Shown: piece after piece, positions 1-9,637 of the stretch | How positions within the stretch are numbered: the stretch's first letter is position 1 | Layout: each line of letters opens with the position of its first letter | Assembly: GCF_004125265.1 (NCBI RefSeq) | Contig: NZ_RDTE01000003.1 | Location: forward strand, 7,688,001 to 7,752,000 | From: Streptomyces lydicus | GTDB taxonomy: Bacteria > Actinomycetota > Actinomycetes > Streptomycetales > Streptomycetaceae | DNA length: 64,000 nt | Direction of reading: 5' to 3' | The notes under the pieces: generated by a model | What the model was told of the DNA's origin: nothing | Database searches by the model: none | Seen by the model: only the letters and a program-made list of their open reading frames with translations | Position numbers and translations under genes: made by a program

Positions 1-1491
<1,491 letters not shown>

Positions 1492-1763
1492 GCCCCGCCT
1501 CCCTCGCTCGCTCGCGGTGCACTACGGCGGTTCTCGTCAGCCTACGCCTGCTTTGTCCCGGTTTCATCGGTCGGTGGTCCACGTCGAGGGGGCTGCGTCG
1601 CGGCGGGGGACCGTGCACCGGCCCGGGGGGCGCGTCACGGCAAGGTGCCCCGCGTCGCGCGGGGCCCGGCAGCAGGAGAGGCCCGGTGGCGAGGCTGACG
1701 CGACGTCATAGGCCGGTCCTTCCGGGGCAGGCAGGTGCCCCGGCGGGTCGGTGCCCCGGCGGG

Positions 1764-4013
1764 TCAGAGGGGTGTGACCGGCCCGGCCGGCAAGGCGGCG
1801 AGCAGCATCAGGGCCACGTCGTCCTGCCGGTCGGCATCGTCCTGCCGGAACTCCAGGAGGGCGTCGGCGAGACGTTCCGGACCCACCGGCGGCGCGTCGT
1901 TGAGGCGCCGGGCGAGGTCGGCGACGGAGTGCTCGGGATCCGTTCCCGGCGTTTCGACCAGGCCGTCGGTGTACAGGGCCAGTACGGACTTCGGCGGCAG
2001 GGTGATCTCCGTGGCGGTGTACCGGGCACCGGGCTCGACGCCCAGGAGCAGCCCAGGAGGGATGTGCAGCACCGTGGTGTGCCGGTCGGGGTGGCGGAGC
2101 AGCGGCGGCGGATGGCCGGCGGCGGCCAGGCACGCCCGTCGCGTCCGCAGGTCGATATGGACGTACAGGCAGCTGGTGAACAGGTCTGGGTCCAGGTCGG
2201 CCAGCAGCCGGTTGGTCCGCGCCAGGACCTCGGCGGGGGAGGCCCCGGCGGTCGCATAGGCGCGGACGGCGGTGCGGGCCTGCCCCATGAAGGCGGCGGC
2301 GGCCGCGTTGTGGCCCTGCACATCGCCGATGACGGCGGCGATGCTGTCGTCGTCGAGGCGGATCAGATCGTAGAAGTCGCCGCCGATGTCCATACCGCGG
2401 GTGGCCGGCAGGTAGCGGGCGGCGACGGCGAAGCCCGGTACCCGGGGCAGGCCGTGCGGCAGCAGGGCGGCCTGCAGATCGTGCGCCAGTTGCTGCTTGG
2501 TGTCGTAGAGGCGGGCGCGGTCGAGGGCCTGGGCGATCAGGCCCGCGAGCGAGGTGAGGACCTGGCGCTCGTCCTGGCTGAACGTACGGGGCCGGGTGTA
2601 CGAGAGGATGCAGCAGCCCACCGGGCGGCCGGACACGATCAGCGGCAGCACCGCCCGTGCCGCCTTGCCGGTCAGCCGCGGCAGTCCCGGGTAATCGCGT
2701 TCCATCTCCTCGCGGGTGGTGTAGAAGCTGGGTTCCCCGGTGGCGAGGGCGTGGACGGCGGGACTGTTGGCGGTGCCGAGGGCGACGCCTTCGAAGGTGG
2801 CGACGGCCTCGGCGGAGTAACCGCGGTGGCCGATGGTCCGCAGCCGGCCCGCCTCGGCGGAGTACATGATCATCCCCTGGGCCCCGAACGCGGGCACGAT
2901 CTGGTCGGCGACGAGATCGACGACGTCCCGGACCCCCACGGCCTCGGTGAGGGCGGCCGAAAGGTGCAGCACGTGGTAGATCTGGCCGGCCCGTGCGGGC
3001 ATGACGTCCACCGGAGTGGGATACGGCTCCACCGGGCTGTGGGCCTTGTCCGAAGGGCTGATCCACACGCTCAGGCCCCTGCCGTCCGGGAACAGCCGGA
3101 AGGTGAGCCACTGATCCGGTGGCCGGCAGGCGGTGAACGACACCGGCAGGCGGCTGATCACCGCGGCACGGTAGCGGTCCTCGAAGGCCGGGTCGCGCAG
3201 CCACGGCAGGATCTCCCAGGGGCGCGCGCCGAGCAGCCGGGTGTCCCGCTCACCGAGCAGCCCGGCCGCGCCGGTGGTCACCAGGGTGATGCGTCCTTCC
3301 AGGTCGAGGGCGCAGCAGCCGCCGGGCAGCCGCTCCAGAAAGCCGGCCGCTGCCAGTGCCTCGTCCGGACTCACGGCCCGCTCCGGCGGGATGGCCAGCA
3401 CCCGCGGTGCATCGGACGGAGGGGTGGAGCCGTCGGGCGGAGGGGCGGAGTCGTCGGGCGGACCGGTGGAGCCATCGGGCCGGGAAGCGGGGCCCGCAGG
3501 CGGGGGAGCGGGGTCTTCGGGCCGGGGGCGTTGCCGCAGCAGCGCCGCCAGGTGCCGGCAGGAGGCCTCCACCGCCGTACGCTCGTCCGCCGAGAGGCGC
3601 GGTGCGTGGCCGGCCGGCCAGAGCAGCAGCAGCGCGCCCCGGGGGCCGGTGGTGGTGCCGACCGGCGCGGCCGCCAGCGAGAACTCATAAGGCACGGCCA
3701 CCGCGGTACGGGGGAAGTCACGGGACAGCTGCCGCCGGCCGCCGGCCCACACCAGGCGCTGTTCGCGTGAGGCGACGGCGACCGGGATCGGCGCCGCCAG
3801 CGCCACCCGGCTCCAGGGCGCCAGGAAGGTCGCCGGGAGCCCGCTCATGACGGTCAGCCGCAGCACCGGCTCGTCGTCCGTCAGCACATACAGCGCGCCG
3901 GCCGACGCTCCGGTCTCCCGCAGCGCGCACAGCAGCGCCCGGCCCACCGGGTCGGCTCCGGCGCCGCCGGTCATCGCACACCCGCACACAGCTGTCGTGC
4001 CATCGAGGCTCAC
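1764..4013 (-). CDS. GAF-PAS-GAF-PP2C (SpoIIE/RsbU-type) serine phosphatase
   Basis: A 749-aa cytosolic sensor phosphatase; family members usually dephosphorylate anti-sigma-factor antagonists. Domains in order: a GAF-like domain (about 15-180), a Pro/Ser/Asp-rich linker (about 185-235), a PAS-like domain (about 240-335), a second GAF (about 345-500) and the PP2C/SpoIIE domain (about 515-745). The catalytic metal-binding motifs are intact: IGGDFYD, GDVQGH, YTDGLVE and the terminal DDVALML. No membrane segment is visible, so the signal is probably intracellular (ligand or redox through the GAF/PAS domains). The start is a GTG at 4013 with only a weak purine-rich stretch upstream; an in-frame ATG at 3974 is an alternative. 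It lies next to and divergent from the gas vesicle operon. A link to that operon or to sigma-B-type stress control is inference only. No anti-sigma or antagonist gene is adjacent. Confidence 0.88.
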   Translation of the reverse strand: MSLDGTTAVCGCAMTGGAGADPVGRALLCALRETGASAGALYVLTDDEPVLRLTVMSGLPATFLAPWSRVALAAPIPVAVASREQRLVWAGGRRQLSRDFPRTAVAVPYEFSLAAAPVGTTTGPRGALLLLWPAGHAPRLSADERTAVEASCRHLAALLRQRPRPEDPAPPPAGPASRPDGSTGPPDDSAPPPDGSTPPSDAPRVLAIPPERAVSPDEALAAAGFLERLPGGCCALDLEGRITLVTTGAAGLLGERDTRLLGARPWEILPWLRDPAFEDRYRAAVISRLPVSFTACRPPDQWLTFRLFPDGRGLSVWISPSDKAHSPVEPYPTPVDVMPARAGQIYHVLHLSAALTEAVGVRDVVDLVADQIVPAFGAQGMIMYSAEAGRLRTIGHRGYSAEAVATFEGVALGTANSPAVHALATGEPSFYTTREEMERDYPGLPRLTGKAARAVLPLIVSGRPVGCCILSYTRPRTFSQDERQVLTSLAGLIAQALDRARLYDTKQQLAHDLQAALLPHGLPRVPGFAVAARYLPATRGMDIGGDFYDLIRLDDDSIAAVIGDVQGHNAAAAAFMGQARTAVRAYATAGASPAEVLARTNRLLADLDPDLFTSCLYVHIDLRTRRACLAAAGHPPPLLRHPDRHTTVLHIPPGLLLGVEPGARYTATEITLPPKSVLALYTDGLVETPGTDPEHSVADLARRLNDAPPVGPERLADALLEFRQDDADRQDDVALMLLAALPAGPVTPL

Positions 4014-4256
4014 TCCGGCGCGCCGGTTCTCCCCGTGCCGTGACCGTCAGGACGTCTTCGTCCCGGCGTCTCTTACGGGACAGTCCCGACGTTACGCCGT
4101 CGGGCGGGCCGCGGCACTCGTGACCGGATCGTTCGGATACCTCCCGGTAATGCCCTGACCAGCTCAAGATGCGGTGAGCTGAGCCCGTATATCATGTAAT
4201 GGCGTTGCGTAGTAGCGACGCGGGCAGCATGTCGCCTCCGATTCCGGAGAGGGAAC

Positions 4257-4649
4257 ATGGCCGCAGACGAAGAGGGCGAGGCCGGAGAAACCCGGCGCCC
4301 GTCCGGTAAGAAGACCGCCAGGAAGACCGCCAGGAAATCCAGCAGTGTCCGGGCCGGCGGCCGCGAGAGCGAAACGGAGCGCACGGCCCGCCGCGTTTCG
4401 GCGCCACGTGCGATGCGGTACGCGGCCGAGCAGCTGGAAGAGCTGCTGGGACGGGCGCCCGAGTCCGTCTCCTCGGTGCAGCCGACGGAGGACGGCTGGC
4501 AGGCGGACGTGGAAGTCCTGGAGCTGGAACGTGTCCCCGCGACCACCAGCGTGATGGCGACCTACCGGGTGGTGCTGGACAAGGAGGGCGAGCTGGTGGC
4601 GTACGAGCGCACCCGCCGCTACACCCGAGGCCAGATCGACCGGCGTTGA
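4257..4649 (+). CDS. gvpO: Gas vesicle protein GvpO
   Basis: First gene of the gas vesicle operon, 130 aa. The first 50 residues are Lys/Arg/Ser-rich (KKTARKTARKSS), and the GvpO domain covers about 55-130, ending in an ERTRRYTRGQ segment typical of the family. GvpO is needed for gas vesicle formation in haloarchaea and is found at the head of Streptomyces gvp clusters; its biochemical role is not settled. The ATG at 4257 follows GGAGAGG at good distance. The gap to gvpA is 87 bases. The basic N-terminal tail resembles the AKKTA-type tails of GvpY and Ku in this same window. Confidence 0.9.
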   Translation: MAADEEGEAGETRRPSGKKTARKTARKSSSVRAGGRESETERTARRVSAPRAMRYAAEQLEELLGRAPESVSSVQPTEDGWQADVEVLELERVPATTSVMATYRVVLDKEGELVAYERTRRYTRGQIDRR

Positions 4650-4736
4650 GGCCCCGGTTGCCGTGGCGGAGCGTTCGCCGGACGAACGACACGGCCACTC
4701 CGCACCAGACGGGGTGAGCCGGTGAAGGGAGGCACC

Positions 4737-5189
4737 GTGACTGTGGTGCCGCAAGGCGGAGGACCCGTCGCCACCGGCGGCGGCGGAGGGGGCTCCGGAA
4801 GTCTCTACGACATCCTCGATCTGATCCTGGACCGCGGGCTGGTCATCGACGTCTTCGTGCGTGTGTCGCTGGTGGGTATCGAAATCCTCAAGATCGATGC
4901 CCGCATCGTCGTGGCGAGCGTCGACACCTACCTGCGCTTCGCCGAGGCCTGCAACCGTCTCGACCTGGAGGAGGGGCGCAAGGCTCCCTCCAAGCTGACC
5001 GACATCGTCGGCGAGGTCACCGAGGGCGGTTCGCACGGCAAGGCCAAGGGCGCGCTGTCCGGGGCCGCGGAAGCGGTGACCGACGCCCTCAAGGGCGGCG
5101 GGGACGAGGAGCGCGAGGAGAGGCACAAGGAGCCCGCCGAGCGGCGCGAGCGCCCGGCTCGCCGGCCGGCCCGGCGCCGAAAGGAATGA
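4737..5189 (+). CDS. gvpA: Gas vesicle structural protein GvpA
   Basis: Main shell protein of the gas vesicle. The GvpA core (about residues 20-75) contains [33 protein letters not shown] and [16 protein letters not shown], the conserved helix-strand-strand-helix of the family. The GTG at 4737 was chosen because GGGAGG precedes it and it gives the MTVVP start seen in other streptomycete GvpA proteins; an upstream in-frame GTG at 4722 has no such site. A charged C-terminal extension of about 75 residues ([15 protein letters not shown], then [12 protein letters not shown]) makes this 150 aa, twice the classical cyanobacterial GvpA, as is usual in Streptomyces. A glycine run follows the start. 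Four bases separate it from gvpF. Confidence 0.93.
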   Translation: MTVVPQGGGPVATGGGGGGSGSLYDILDLILDRGLVIDVFVRVSLVGIEILKIDARIVVASVDTYLRFAEACNRLDLEEGRKAPSKLTDIVGEVTEGGSHGKAKGALSGAAEAVTDALKGGGDEEREERHKEPAERRERPARRPARRRKE

Positions 5190-5193
5190 AGCG

Positions 5194-5907
5194 ATGTCCG
5201 TCTATGTGTACTCCATCGTCGCGACCACCCACCCACAAGGACTCGAGGGTCTGGACGGCGTGGGAAAGCCGCCGTCCGCCCTGCGCACGGTGCAGACCGA
5301 GGACCTCTCCGCGGTCGTCAGCGACGCTCCCGAGGAGCTGCGCCCCAAACGCCGCGACCTCGCCGCCCACCAGGCCGTCCAGGAGCGGCTGATGGCCGAC
5401 GGCACGGTCCTGCCCCTGCAGTTCGGCTTCACGACCGCCGACGACGACGCCGTGCGGGAGGTCCTGGAGGAGCGGGTGGAGGAATTCACCGAGCGGCTGG
5501 AGGCGCTGGCGGGCTGCGTCGAATACCACCTGAAGGCCGCCCAGGAGGAGGAGGCGATGCTGCGGCAGATCCTGCGGGAGTCGGATGAGGCCCGTGCGCT
5601 CAACGAGGAGATCAGAAGCGGCACCGGAAGCCCGGACCTGCCGCTCGCCCTCGGTGAACTGGTCTCCAAGGAGGTGCAGGCCCGGCAGGACCGGCTGGCC
5701 GGCCAAGTCCTCGACGCACTGCGCGGGTTCGCCCGGGAGGAAAGCGGCTTCCAGCCCGCCGGGAACGATTTCCTGAGCGTGTCCTTCCTCGTGGAACGGG
5801 ACAACGAGAAGAGTTTCCTCGCCGCTGAGCAGGATCTCGCCAAGGAGCTGGGGGAGGACTTCGACCTCCGGCTGCTCGGCCCGCTTCCCGCCTACAGCTT
5901 CGTCTAG
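5194..5907 (+). CDS. gvpF: Gas vesicle protein GvpF (GvpF/GvpL family)
   Basis: A 237-aa minor gas vesicle protein of the GvpF/GvpL family, thought to act in vesicle nucleation or assembly with GvpA. The typical N-terminal MSVYVYSIVA strand, the central VLPLQFGFTT segment and the C-terminal GPLPAYSFV end mark the family. A charged helical middle (about 85-185) would be coiled or helical. It is nine bases upstream of gvpG and four bases downstream of gvpA, so it is surely co-transcribed. A paralogue (gvpL) lies 0.9 kb downstream. Confidence 0.92.
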   Translation: MSVYVYSIVATTHPQGLEGLDGVGKPPSALRTVQTEDLSAVVSDAPEELRPKRRDLAAHQAVQERLMADGTVLPLQFGFTTADDDAVREVLEERVEEFTERLEALAGCVEYHLKAAQEEEAMLRQILRESDEARALNEEIRSGTGSPDLPLALGELVSKEVQARQDRLAGQVLDALRGFAREESGFQPAGNDFLSVSFLVERDNEKSFLAAEQDLAKELGEDFDLRLLGPLPAYSFV

Positions 5908-5916
5908 GGAGGCCTC

Positions 5917-6171
5917 ATGGGCCTGTTGAGTCAGATCGCCACCTTCCCGCTGGCGCCGGTGCGCGGCGTGGCATGGGTCATGGAACGCGCCCTGGAGGCC
6001 GCGGAGAACGAGTACTACGACCCCGAACCCATCGAGCGGGAACTCGCCGAGCTGGAACAGTCGCTGCTGGCGGGAGAGATATCCGAGGAGGCGTTCGACC
6101 GGCGCGAGGACGAACTCCTGGACCGGCTGGACGAGATCAGGGCCCATGCCCAGGGCACCGACACCACCTGA
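5917..6171 (+). CDS. gvpG: Gas vesicle protein GvpG
   Basis: An 84-aa GvpG protein. The start GLLSQIATFPLAPVRGVAWV is the family hallmark. The rest is an acidic helix pair with the PIERELAELEQSLLAGEIS pattern (about 35-55) and EEAFDRREDELLDRL. It starts at an ATG behind GGGAGG, nine bases after gvpF. GvpG is an accessory assembly protein usually encoded next to gvpF. It is followed by an 84-base gap before gvpJ; in some Streptomyces clusters gvpY and gvpZ sit in this gap, but here they do not. Confidence 0.92.
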   Translation: MGLLSQIATFPLAPVRGVAWVMERALEAAENEYYDPEPIERELAELEQSLLAGEISEEAFDRREDELLDRLDEIRAHAQGTDTT

Positions 6172-6255
6172 CCACGGCGGCCGGTGCGGCGGCGGGGCGC
6201 GGGAGTGCGCACCCGTCGCCACGCCGGGACATGAGGGAATCGAGGTGCAGCGGCC

Positions 6256-6816
6256 GTGAACGAACCCGTCGCCCGGAGGATGGGTGACTCCCCGTCCAGG
6301 GCCGGCCCGTACAGCGGACAGGGCTCCTCGGCCAATCTCGCCGACATCCTGGAGCGGGTCCTGGACAAGGGCATCGTCATCGCGGGCGACATCCAGATCA
6401 ATCTGCTGGACATCGAACTGCTCACCATCAAGCTGCGCCTGCTGATCGCCTCGGTGGACAAGGCCAAGGAGATGGGCATCGACTGGTGGGAGCACGATCC
6501 GTCACTCTCCTCCCGCGCCGCCGACGGCCACCACTCGCTGGCGGAGGAGAACAAGCGGTTGCGCGCCGAGATCGAGGCACTGCGCGAGCGCACCGAGCTG
6601 TCCCCGGCCGAGGACGAGGACGAGGCCGAGTACGAGGAAGCCGAAGAGGTGGCCGGGGACGAAGCCGGGGAGTACGAGGAGGGCGAGGAGTACGAGGAGG
6701 CGGAGGAGGTAGACGCTCCGGCCGCCACCCGCCGCCCCTCCCGCCCCGCACGCCCCACGCGCACCTCACGCGCCAAACGAACCGCGCCCCGTAGCAAGCG
6801 GCGGGACGAGTCATGA
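6256..6816 (+). CDS. gvpJ: Gas vesicle protein GvpJ (GvpA/J family) with acidic and basic tails
   Basis: A 186-aa member of the GvpA/GvpJ family. The GvpA-like core lies at about 24-75 (LADILERVLDKGIVIAGDI, INLLDIELLTIKLRLLIASVD). A coiled-coil-like AEENKRLRAEIEALRERTEL stretch follows, then a long Glu-rich tract (about 118-155, EDEDEAEYEEAEE) and an Arg/Lys/Pro-rich end (RPARPTRTSRAKR). GvpJ is a minor shell or tip protein. The GTG at 6256 has GAGGTG about a dozen bases upstream, a somewhat wide spacing. The stop overlaps the gvpL start (ATGA). Confidence 0.87.
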   Translation: MNEPVARRMGDSPSRAGPYSGQGSSANLADILERVLDKGIVIAGDIQINLLDIELLTIKLRLLIASVDKAKEMGIDWWEHDPSLSSRAADGHHSLAEENKRLRAEIEALRERTELSPAEDEDEAEYEEAEEVAGDEAGEYEEGEEYEEAEEVDAPAATRRPSRPARPTRTSRAKRTAPRSKRRDES

Positions 6817-7631
6817 CGACCGAGTCCGTCACCTACGCCTACGCCGTCGCGCAGGACCCCGACGGGTCGCTGGAGGAGGCCCTGACCGGACTGCCGGGAG
6901 TCGCCGACGGGCCGGTGCGTCTGGTGCGCGCGGGAGACCGCGGCGAGGTGGTGGTGGCCGTGGGGGCCGTACCCGAGCAGGACTTCGAGGAGACCGCGCT
7001 GCGTGCGCATCTGGAGGACCTGGACTGGCTGGAGTCGGTGGCCCGCGCCCACCACCGGGTGATCGAGGCGCTGGCTGCCCGCACCACCGTCCTGCCGCTC
7101 CGTCTGGCGACGGTGTACCTCGACGACGCACGGGTGCGGCAGATGCTCGACACCCGCCAGGAGGCGTTCGCCGAGCGGCTGTCCGATCTGGCCGCGCACA
7201 CGGAGTGGGGCGTCAAGATCTATGTCGAGGCGCCCGCGGCCACCGCCAGGCCCGCCGAGCCGCCCGCGGACGCGGACCTGAGCCCCGGGCGGGCCTACCT
7301 CAGCCACCGCAAGGCGCAGCGGCACGCCCGCGAGGACGCCTACCGGGACGCCGAAGAGGTCGCCCGGCGCGTCGAGGACGCGGCCCGTGGCTATGCGGTG
7401 GACCGGGTCCAGCACCGGGTACAGCAGGGCGAACTCGCCCGCGGCCCGGGGGAGAACATCATCAACGACGCCTACCTCGTACCGCTGGAGCACGGCGAGA
7501 GCTTCCGGGCCGAGGTCTCCCGGGCAGCGGAGGGAAGCTCCGGGGTGCGCGTCGAGGTCACCGGGCCCTGGGCCCCGTACTCCTTCGCCACACCCCCCGA
7601 AGCCGAACCGCTGAAGCGAGCCGCCCCGTGA
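6813..7631 (+). CDS. gvpL: Gas vesicle protein GvpL (GvpF/GvpL family)
   Basis: A 272-aa second GvpF/GvpL-family protein. It starts with TYAYAVAQDP, has the central VLPLRLATVYLDD segment and ends in a GPWAPYSF strand followed by a short tail. A central Ala/Arg/Glu-rich helical region (about 145-225) includes LSPGRAYLSHRKAQR, typical for GvpL. The ATG overlaps the gvpJ stop by four bases, and its own TGA overlaps the gvpS GTG, so the three are translationally coupled. Confidence 0.9.
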   Translation: MTTESVTYAYAVAQDPDGSLEEALTGLPGVADGPVRLVRAGDRGEVVVAVGAVPEQDFEETALRAHLEDLDWLESVARAHHRVIEALAARTTVLPLRLATVYLDDARVRQMLDTRQEAFAERLSDLAAHTEWGVKIYVEAPAATARPAEPPADADLSPGRAYLSHRKAQRHAREDAYRDAEEVARRVEDAARGYAVDRVQHRVQQGELARGPGENIINDAYLVPLEHGESFRAEVSRAAEGSSGVRVEVTGPWAPYSFATPPEAEPLKRAAP

Positions 7632-7879
7632 GGCCGGCGGGCGGGCCGCCGGCCAAGGCGGACGAGCCCCTGCCGGACCGGCAGATCGCCCTGATCGACC
7701 TGTTGGACCGGTTGCTCAGCGGAGGCGTGGTCCTCACCGGAGACATCGTCCTGTCCATCGCCGATATCGACCTCGTACGCGTCTCGCTGCGCGCTCTGAT
7801 CGTCTCCATCAGCGAACAGAACCCCTCCCCGTGGCGCACTACCGCGCCCCTGGCAAGGGACGACGATGACAGCCGGTGA
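7628..7879 (+). CDS. gvpS: Gas vesicle protein GvpS (GvpA/J family)
   Basis: A small GvpA/J-family protein of 83 aa starting at GTG 7628, whose last base pair overlaps the gvpL stop (GTGA). The core LIDLLDRLLSGGVVLTGDIV and SIADIDLVRVSLRALIVSIS (about residues 19-60) is the GvpA fold; the tail is short and acidic (ARDDDDSR). The position between gvpL and gvpK is the normal place for gvpS. A longer upstream reading of the same frame exists, but it overlaps gvpL and shows no family similarity, so I use the coupled GTG. Confidence 0.87.
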   Translation: MRPAGGPPAKADEPLPDRQIALIDLLDRLLSGGVVLTGDIVLSIADIDLVRVSLRALIVSISEQNPSPWRTTAPLARDDDDSR

Positions 7880-8273
7880 CCGCCGCCCCGGCAGCCGCTT
7901 CGACGATGTCGCCGATGCGGCCGCCCGTGCCTTCGATCTGCTGCCCTCGACACCGCAGGACGTCCGGCCGCCGGCAGGGCCGGGACCACGAAGGCCGGCA
8001 CACCGGGTCAGTGCCGACCCCGACACGGTCGAGCGGGACCTGATCAAGCTCGTCCTCACCCTCGTCGAGCTGCTGCGCCAGCTCATGGAACGCCAGGCCC
8101 TACAGCGGGTCGACGCCGGAGACCTCACCGAGGAACAGGAGGAACGCCTGGGAGCGACGCTGATGATCCTCCACGACCGGATGGTGGAACTCTGCGCGCA
8201 GTACGACCTTTCGATGTCGGACCTGAATCTGGACCTCGGTCCGCTCGGGACCTTGTTGCCCCCCGCCGAATGA
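7866..8273 (+). CDS. gvpK: Gas vesicle protein GvpK
   Basis: A 135-aa GvpK. The family core is at about 52-130: DPDTVERDLIKLVLTLVELL, RQLMERQALQRVDAGDLT and the C-terminal LGPLGTLLPP. The N-terminal 50 residues are a Pro/Arg-rich, probably disordered lead. The ATG overlaps the end of gvpS by 14 bases. GvpK is a conserved accessory protein of gas vesicle clusters. It is the last canonical gvp gene on the plus strand; a CsbD-like gene follows after 17 bases. Confidence 0.92.
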   Translation: MTAGDRRPGSRFDDVADAAARAFDLLPSTPQDVRPPAGPGPRRPAHRVSADPDTVERDLIKLVLTLVELLRQLMERQALQRVDAGDLTEEQEERLGATLMILHDRMVELCAQYDLSMSDLNLDLGPLGTLLPPAE

Positions 8274-8290
8274 CCACGAAGGAGTACGAC

Positions 8291-8464
8291 ATGCGCATGG
8301 GAAAGAAGGCCAGGAACATCGGCCATATCGTCGAGGGAAAGGCCAAGGAAACGACCGGAAGGGCCCTCGGTAACAAGAGCCTGCAGCGGAGAGGGAAGTC
8401 GGAGCAGGCCATGGGGAAAATGCGGCAGGCAGTGGAAAAGGGCAGGGACACCTTCAAGCACTGA
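8291..8464 (+). CDS. CsbD family stress protein
   Basis: A 57-aa basic protein with the CsbD pattern: GHIVEGKAKETTGRALGNKS followed by the RRGKSEQAMGKMRQAVEKG repeat-like half. CsbD proteins are small, hydrophilic, stress-induced (sigma-B regulon in Bacillus) and of unknown mechanism. I start at ATG 8291 because AAGGAG sits six bases before it; the upstream ATG at 8270 lies inside the end of gvpK. It is 17 bases from gvpK and just before a strong hairpin, so it is the last gene of the gvp operon. A csbD tied into a gas vesicle operon suggests general-stress control of vesicle formation (inference). Confidence 0.78.
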   Translation: MRMGKKARNIGHIVEGKAKETTGRALGNKSLQRRGKSEQAMGKMRQAVEKGRDTFKH

Positions 8465-8473
8465 ACGGTCGCG

Positions 8474-8506
8474 GCTCCGCCGTCACGCTGCATGTGACGG
8501 CGGAGC
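8474..8506 (+). terminator. Hairpin terminator of the gvp operon
   Basis: Perfect 13-bp inverted repeat: GCTCCGCCGTCAC (8474-8486), a 7-base loop, then GTGACGGCGGAGC (8494-8506), ten bases after the csbD stop. No T tract follows, as is common in actinomycetes. It sits between convergent transcription units, so it may work from both sides. Confidence 0.8.
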
Positions 8507-8510
8507 GCCG

Positions 8511-8530
8511 GGCCCACCGGCCGGTGGGCC
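8511..8530. repeat. 20-bp perfect palindrome behind the gvp terminator
   Basis: GGCCCACCGG joined directly to its reverse complement CCGGTGGGCC. It stands four bases after the 13-bp terminator hairpin and 97 bases beyond the end of gvpZ on the other strand. It could add to bidirectional termination. Confidence 0.6.
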
Positions 8531-8626
8531 GGGGCCCGTTCCGGTGCGGCCCGGGGCCGGTGGCGGCCCCGGTTGCGGTGGCGCCGCCCGCCGCGCCCGC
8601 CATGAGAGCCGCGAAGGAAGCCACTC

Positions 8627-9631
8627 TCACTTTTCTTCCTCCCCTTCGCCTTCCTCCTCTTCGTCCTCGTACTCCTCCTCCGGCTCCTCCTCGGGCTCTT
8701 CCTCTTCTTCCTCGTCGCCCTCTTCGTCGGCGGCGTCTTCGTCCTCGTACGCGTACTCCTCTTCGCCGTCCTCGCCTTCGTAGCCCTCGGCTTCTTCGTC
8801 TCCGGTCTCTTCGCCCTCGGCCTCTTCTTCCTCGATGGCCTCTTCGTGGGTCCGTACGACCTCGCCGTCGCGGATTTCCCCGCGCCAGCCCTCGGGCTCC
8901 TCATCGGTGAGGGTGACGTAGCGCTGGAAATGCTTGAAGTCCAGCCGCAGCCGGCGTCCCTGGACCCGCCAGACATTGCCGGTCTTCTCGAAGAATCCCG
9001 AGGCGTAGTACTCGACGACCAGCACGATGCGGGTCAGATTGGGTGCCATCTCGTGAAAACTGACGGCACCGCGGGTCGATCCCTTGGCGCCTTCGGACGT
9101 CCAGACGATGCGTTCGTCAGGAACCTGCTCCTGAACGGTCGCCTTCCACCCACGGGTGGACGGGCCGACCTTGGCCTTCCAGTCACTCGTCATCTCGTCG
9201 TGCAGCGAGACATTACGGACACCCTTGGTGAAGCCGCTGAACTTCTCGTACTGCGTCCAGTGGTCGTAGGCGGTGCGCAGGGGCACCCCGATATCCAGGA
9301 CTTCGATGATATTGGTGACCTTCTTGTCCCCCGATTTGCGTTTCTTGCCGCCGAACAGGCCCTTGGCCTTGTCCATCACGGTGTCCTTGACGTTCTCCGC
9401 CGTCCCCTTCACGGCGGCTTTGACGGGGGAGTCGCCGCCGAGGAGATTGCCCGCGATCTTGGACAGTGAGCCTCCGTTCTCGGCGACATCGGTGAGCTGG
9501 CCTGTCACATCCATCAGTTTGTCGCCGGCCTTCTCGGCCAGGTTCCCCACCCATTTCGTGGCATAGCCGCCGAGTTCGCTGCGCAGTCGATCGAGTCCCG
9601 AGTCCGCGTTGTCCTGTCCCGTCTTGGCCAT
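8627..9631 (-). CDS. gvpZ: SRPBCC-domain gas vesicle accessory protein GvpZ-like, Glu-rich tail
   Basis: A 334-aa protein with an N-terminal helical part (about 1-105, AEKAGDKLMDVTGQLTDVAE), a SRPBCC/polyketide-cyclase fold (about 106-245: VTNIIEVLDIGVPLRTAYDHW, FSGFTKGVRNV, RIVWTSEGAKGSTRGAVSFHE) and a C-terminal tail of some 65 residues that is mostly Glu with Asp, Tyr and Gly. SRPBCC proteins of this type are annotated GvpZ in Streptomyces gas vesicle clusters; the symbol is assigned by that analogy and by pairing with the upstream gvpY-like gene (seven bases away). The function is unknown; a lipid or other hydrophobic ligand pocket is expected from the fold. Unlike the usual layout, it is convergent to the main gvp operon. 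Confidence 0.75.
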   Translation of the reverse strand: MAKTGQDNADSGLDRLRSELGGYATKWVGNLAEKAGDKLMDVTGQLTDVAENGGSLSKIAGNLLGGDSPVKAAVKGTAENVKDTVMDKAKGLFGGKKRKSGDKKVTNIIEVLDIGVPLRTAYDHWTQYEKFSGFTKGVRNVSLHDEMTSDWKAKVGPSTRGWKATVQEQVPDERIVWTSEGAKGSTRGAVSFHEMAPNLTRIVLVVEYYASGFFEKTGNVWRVQGRRLRLDFKHFQRYVTLTDEEPEGWRGEIRDGEVVRTHEEAIEEEEAEGEETGDEEAEGYEGEDGEEEYAYEDEDAADEEGDEEEEEEPEEEPEEEYEDEEEEGEGEEEK

Positions 9632-9637
9632 GACCGG

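Noticed and set aside
8544-8910. Ser-rich or Arg/Pro-rich plus-strand frames over the gvpZ tail
   Set aside because: They are the antisense of GAG-rich Glu codons. No start signal or family.
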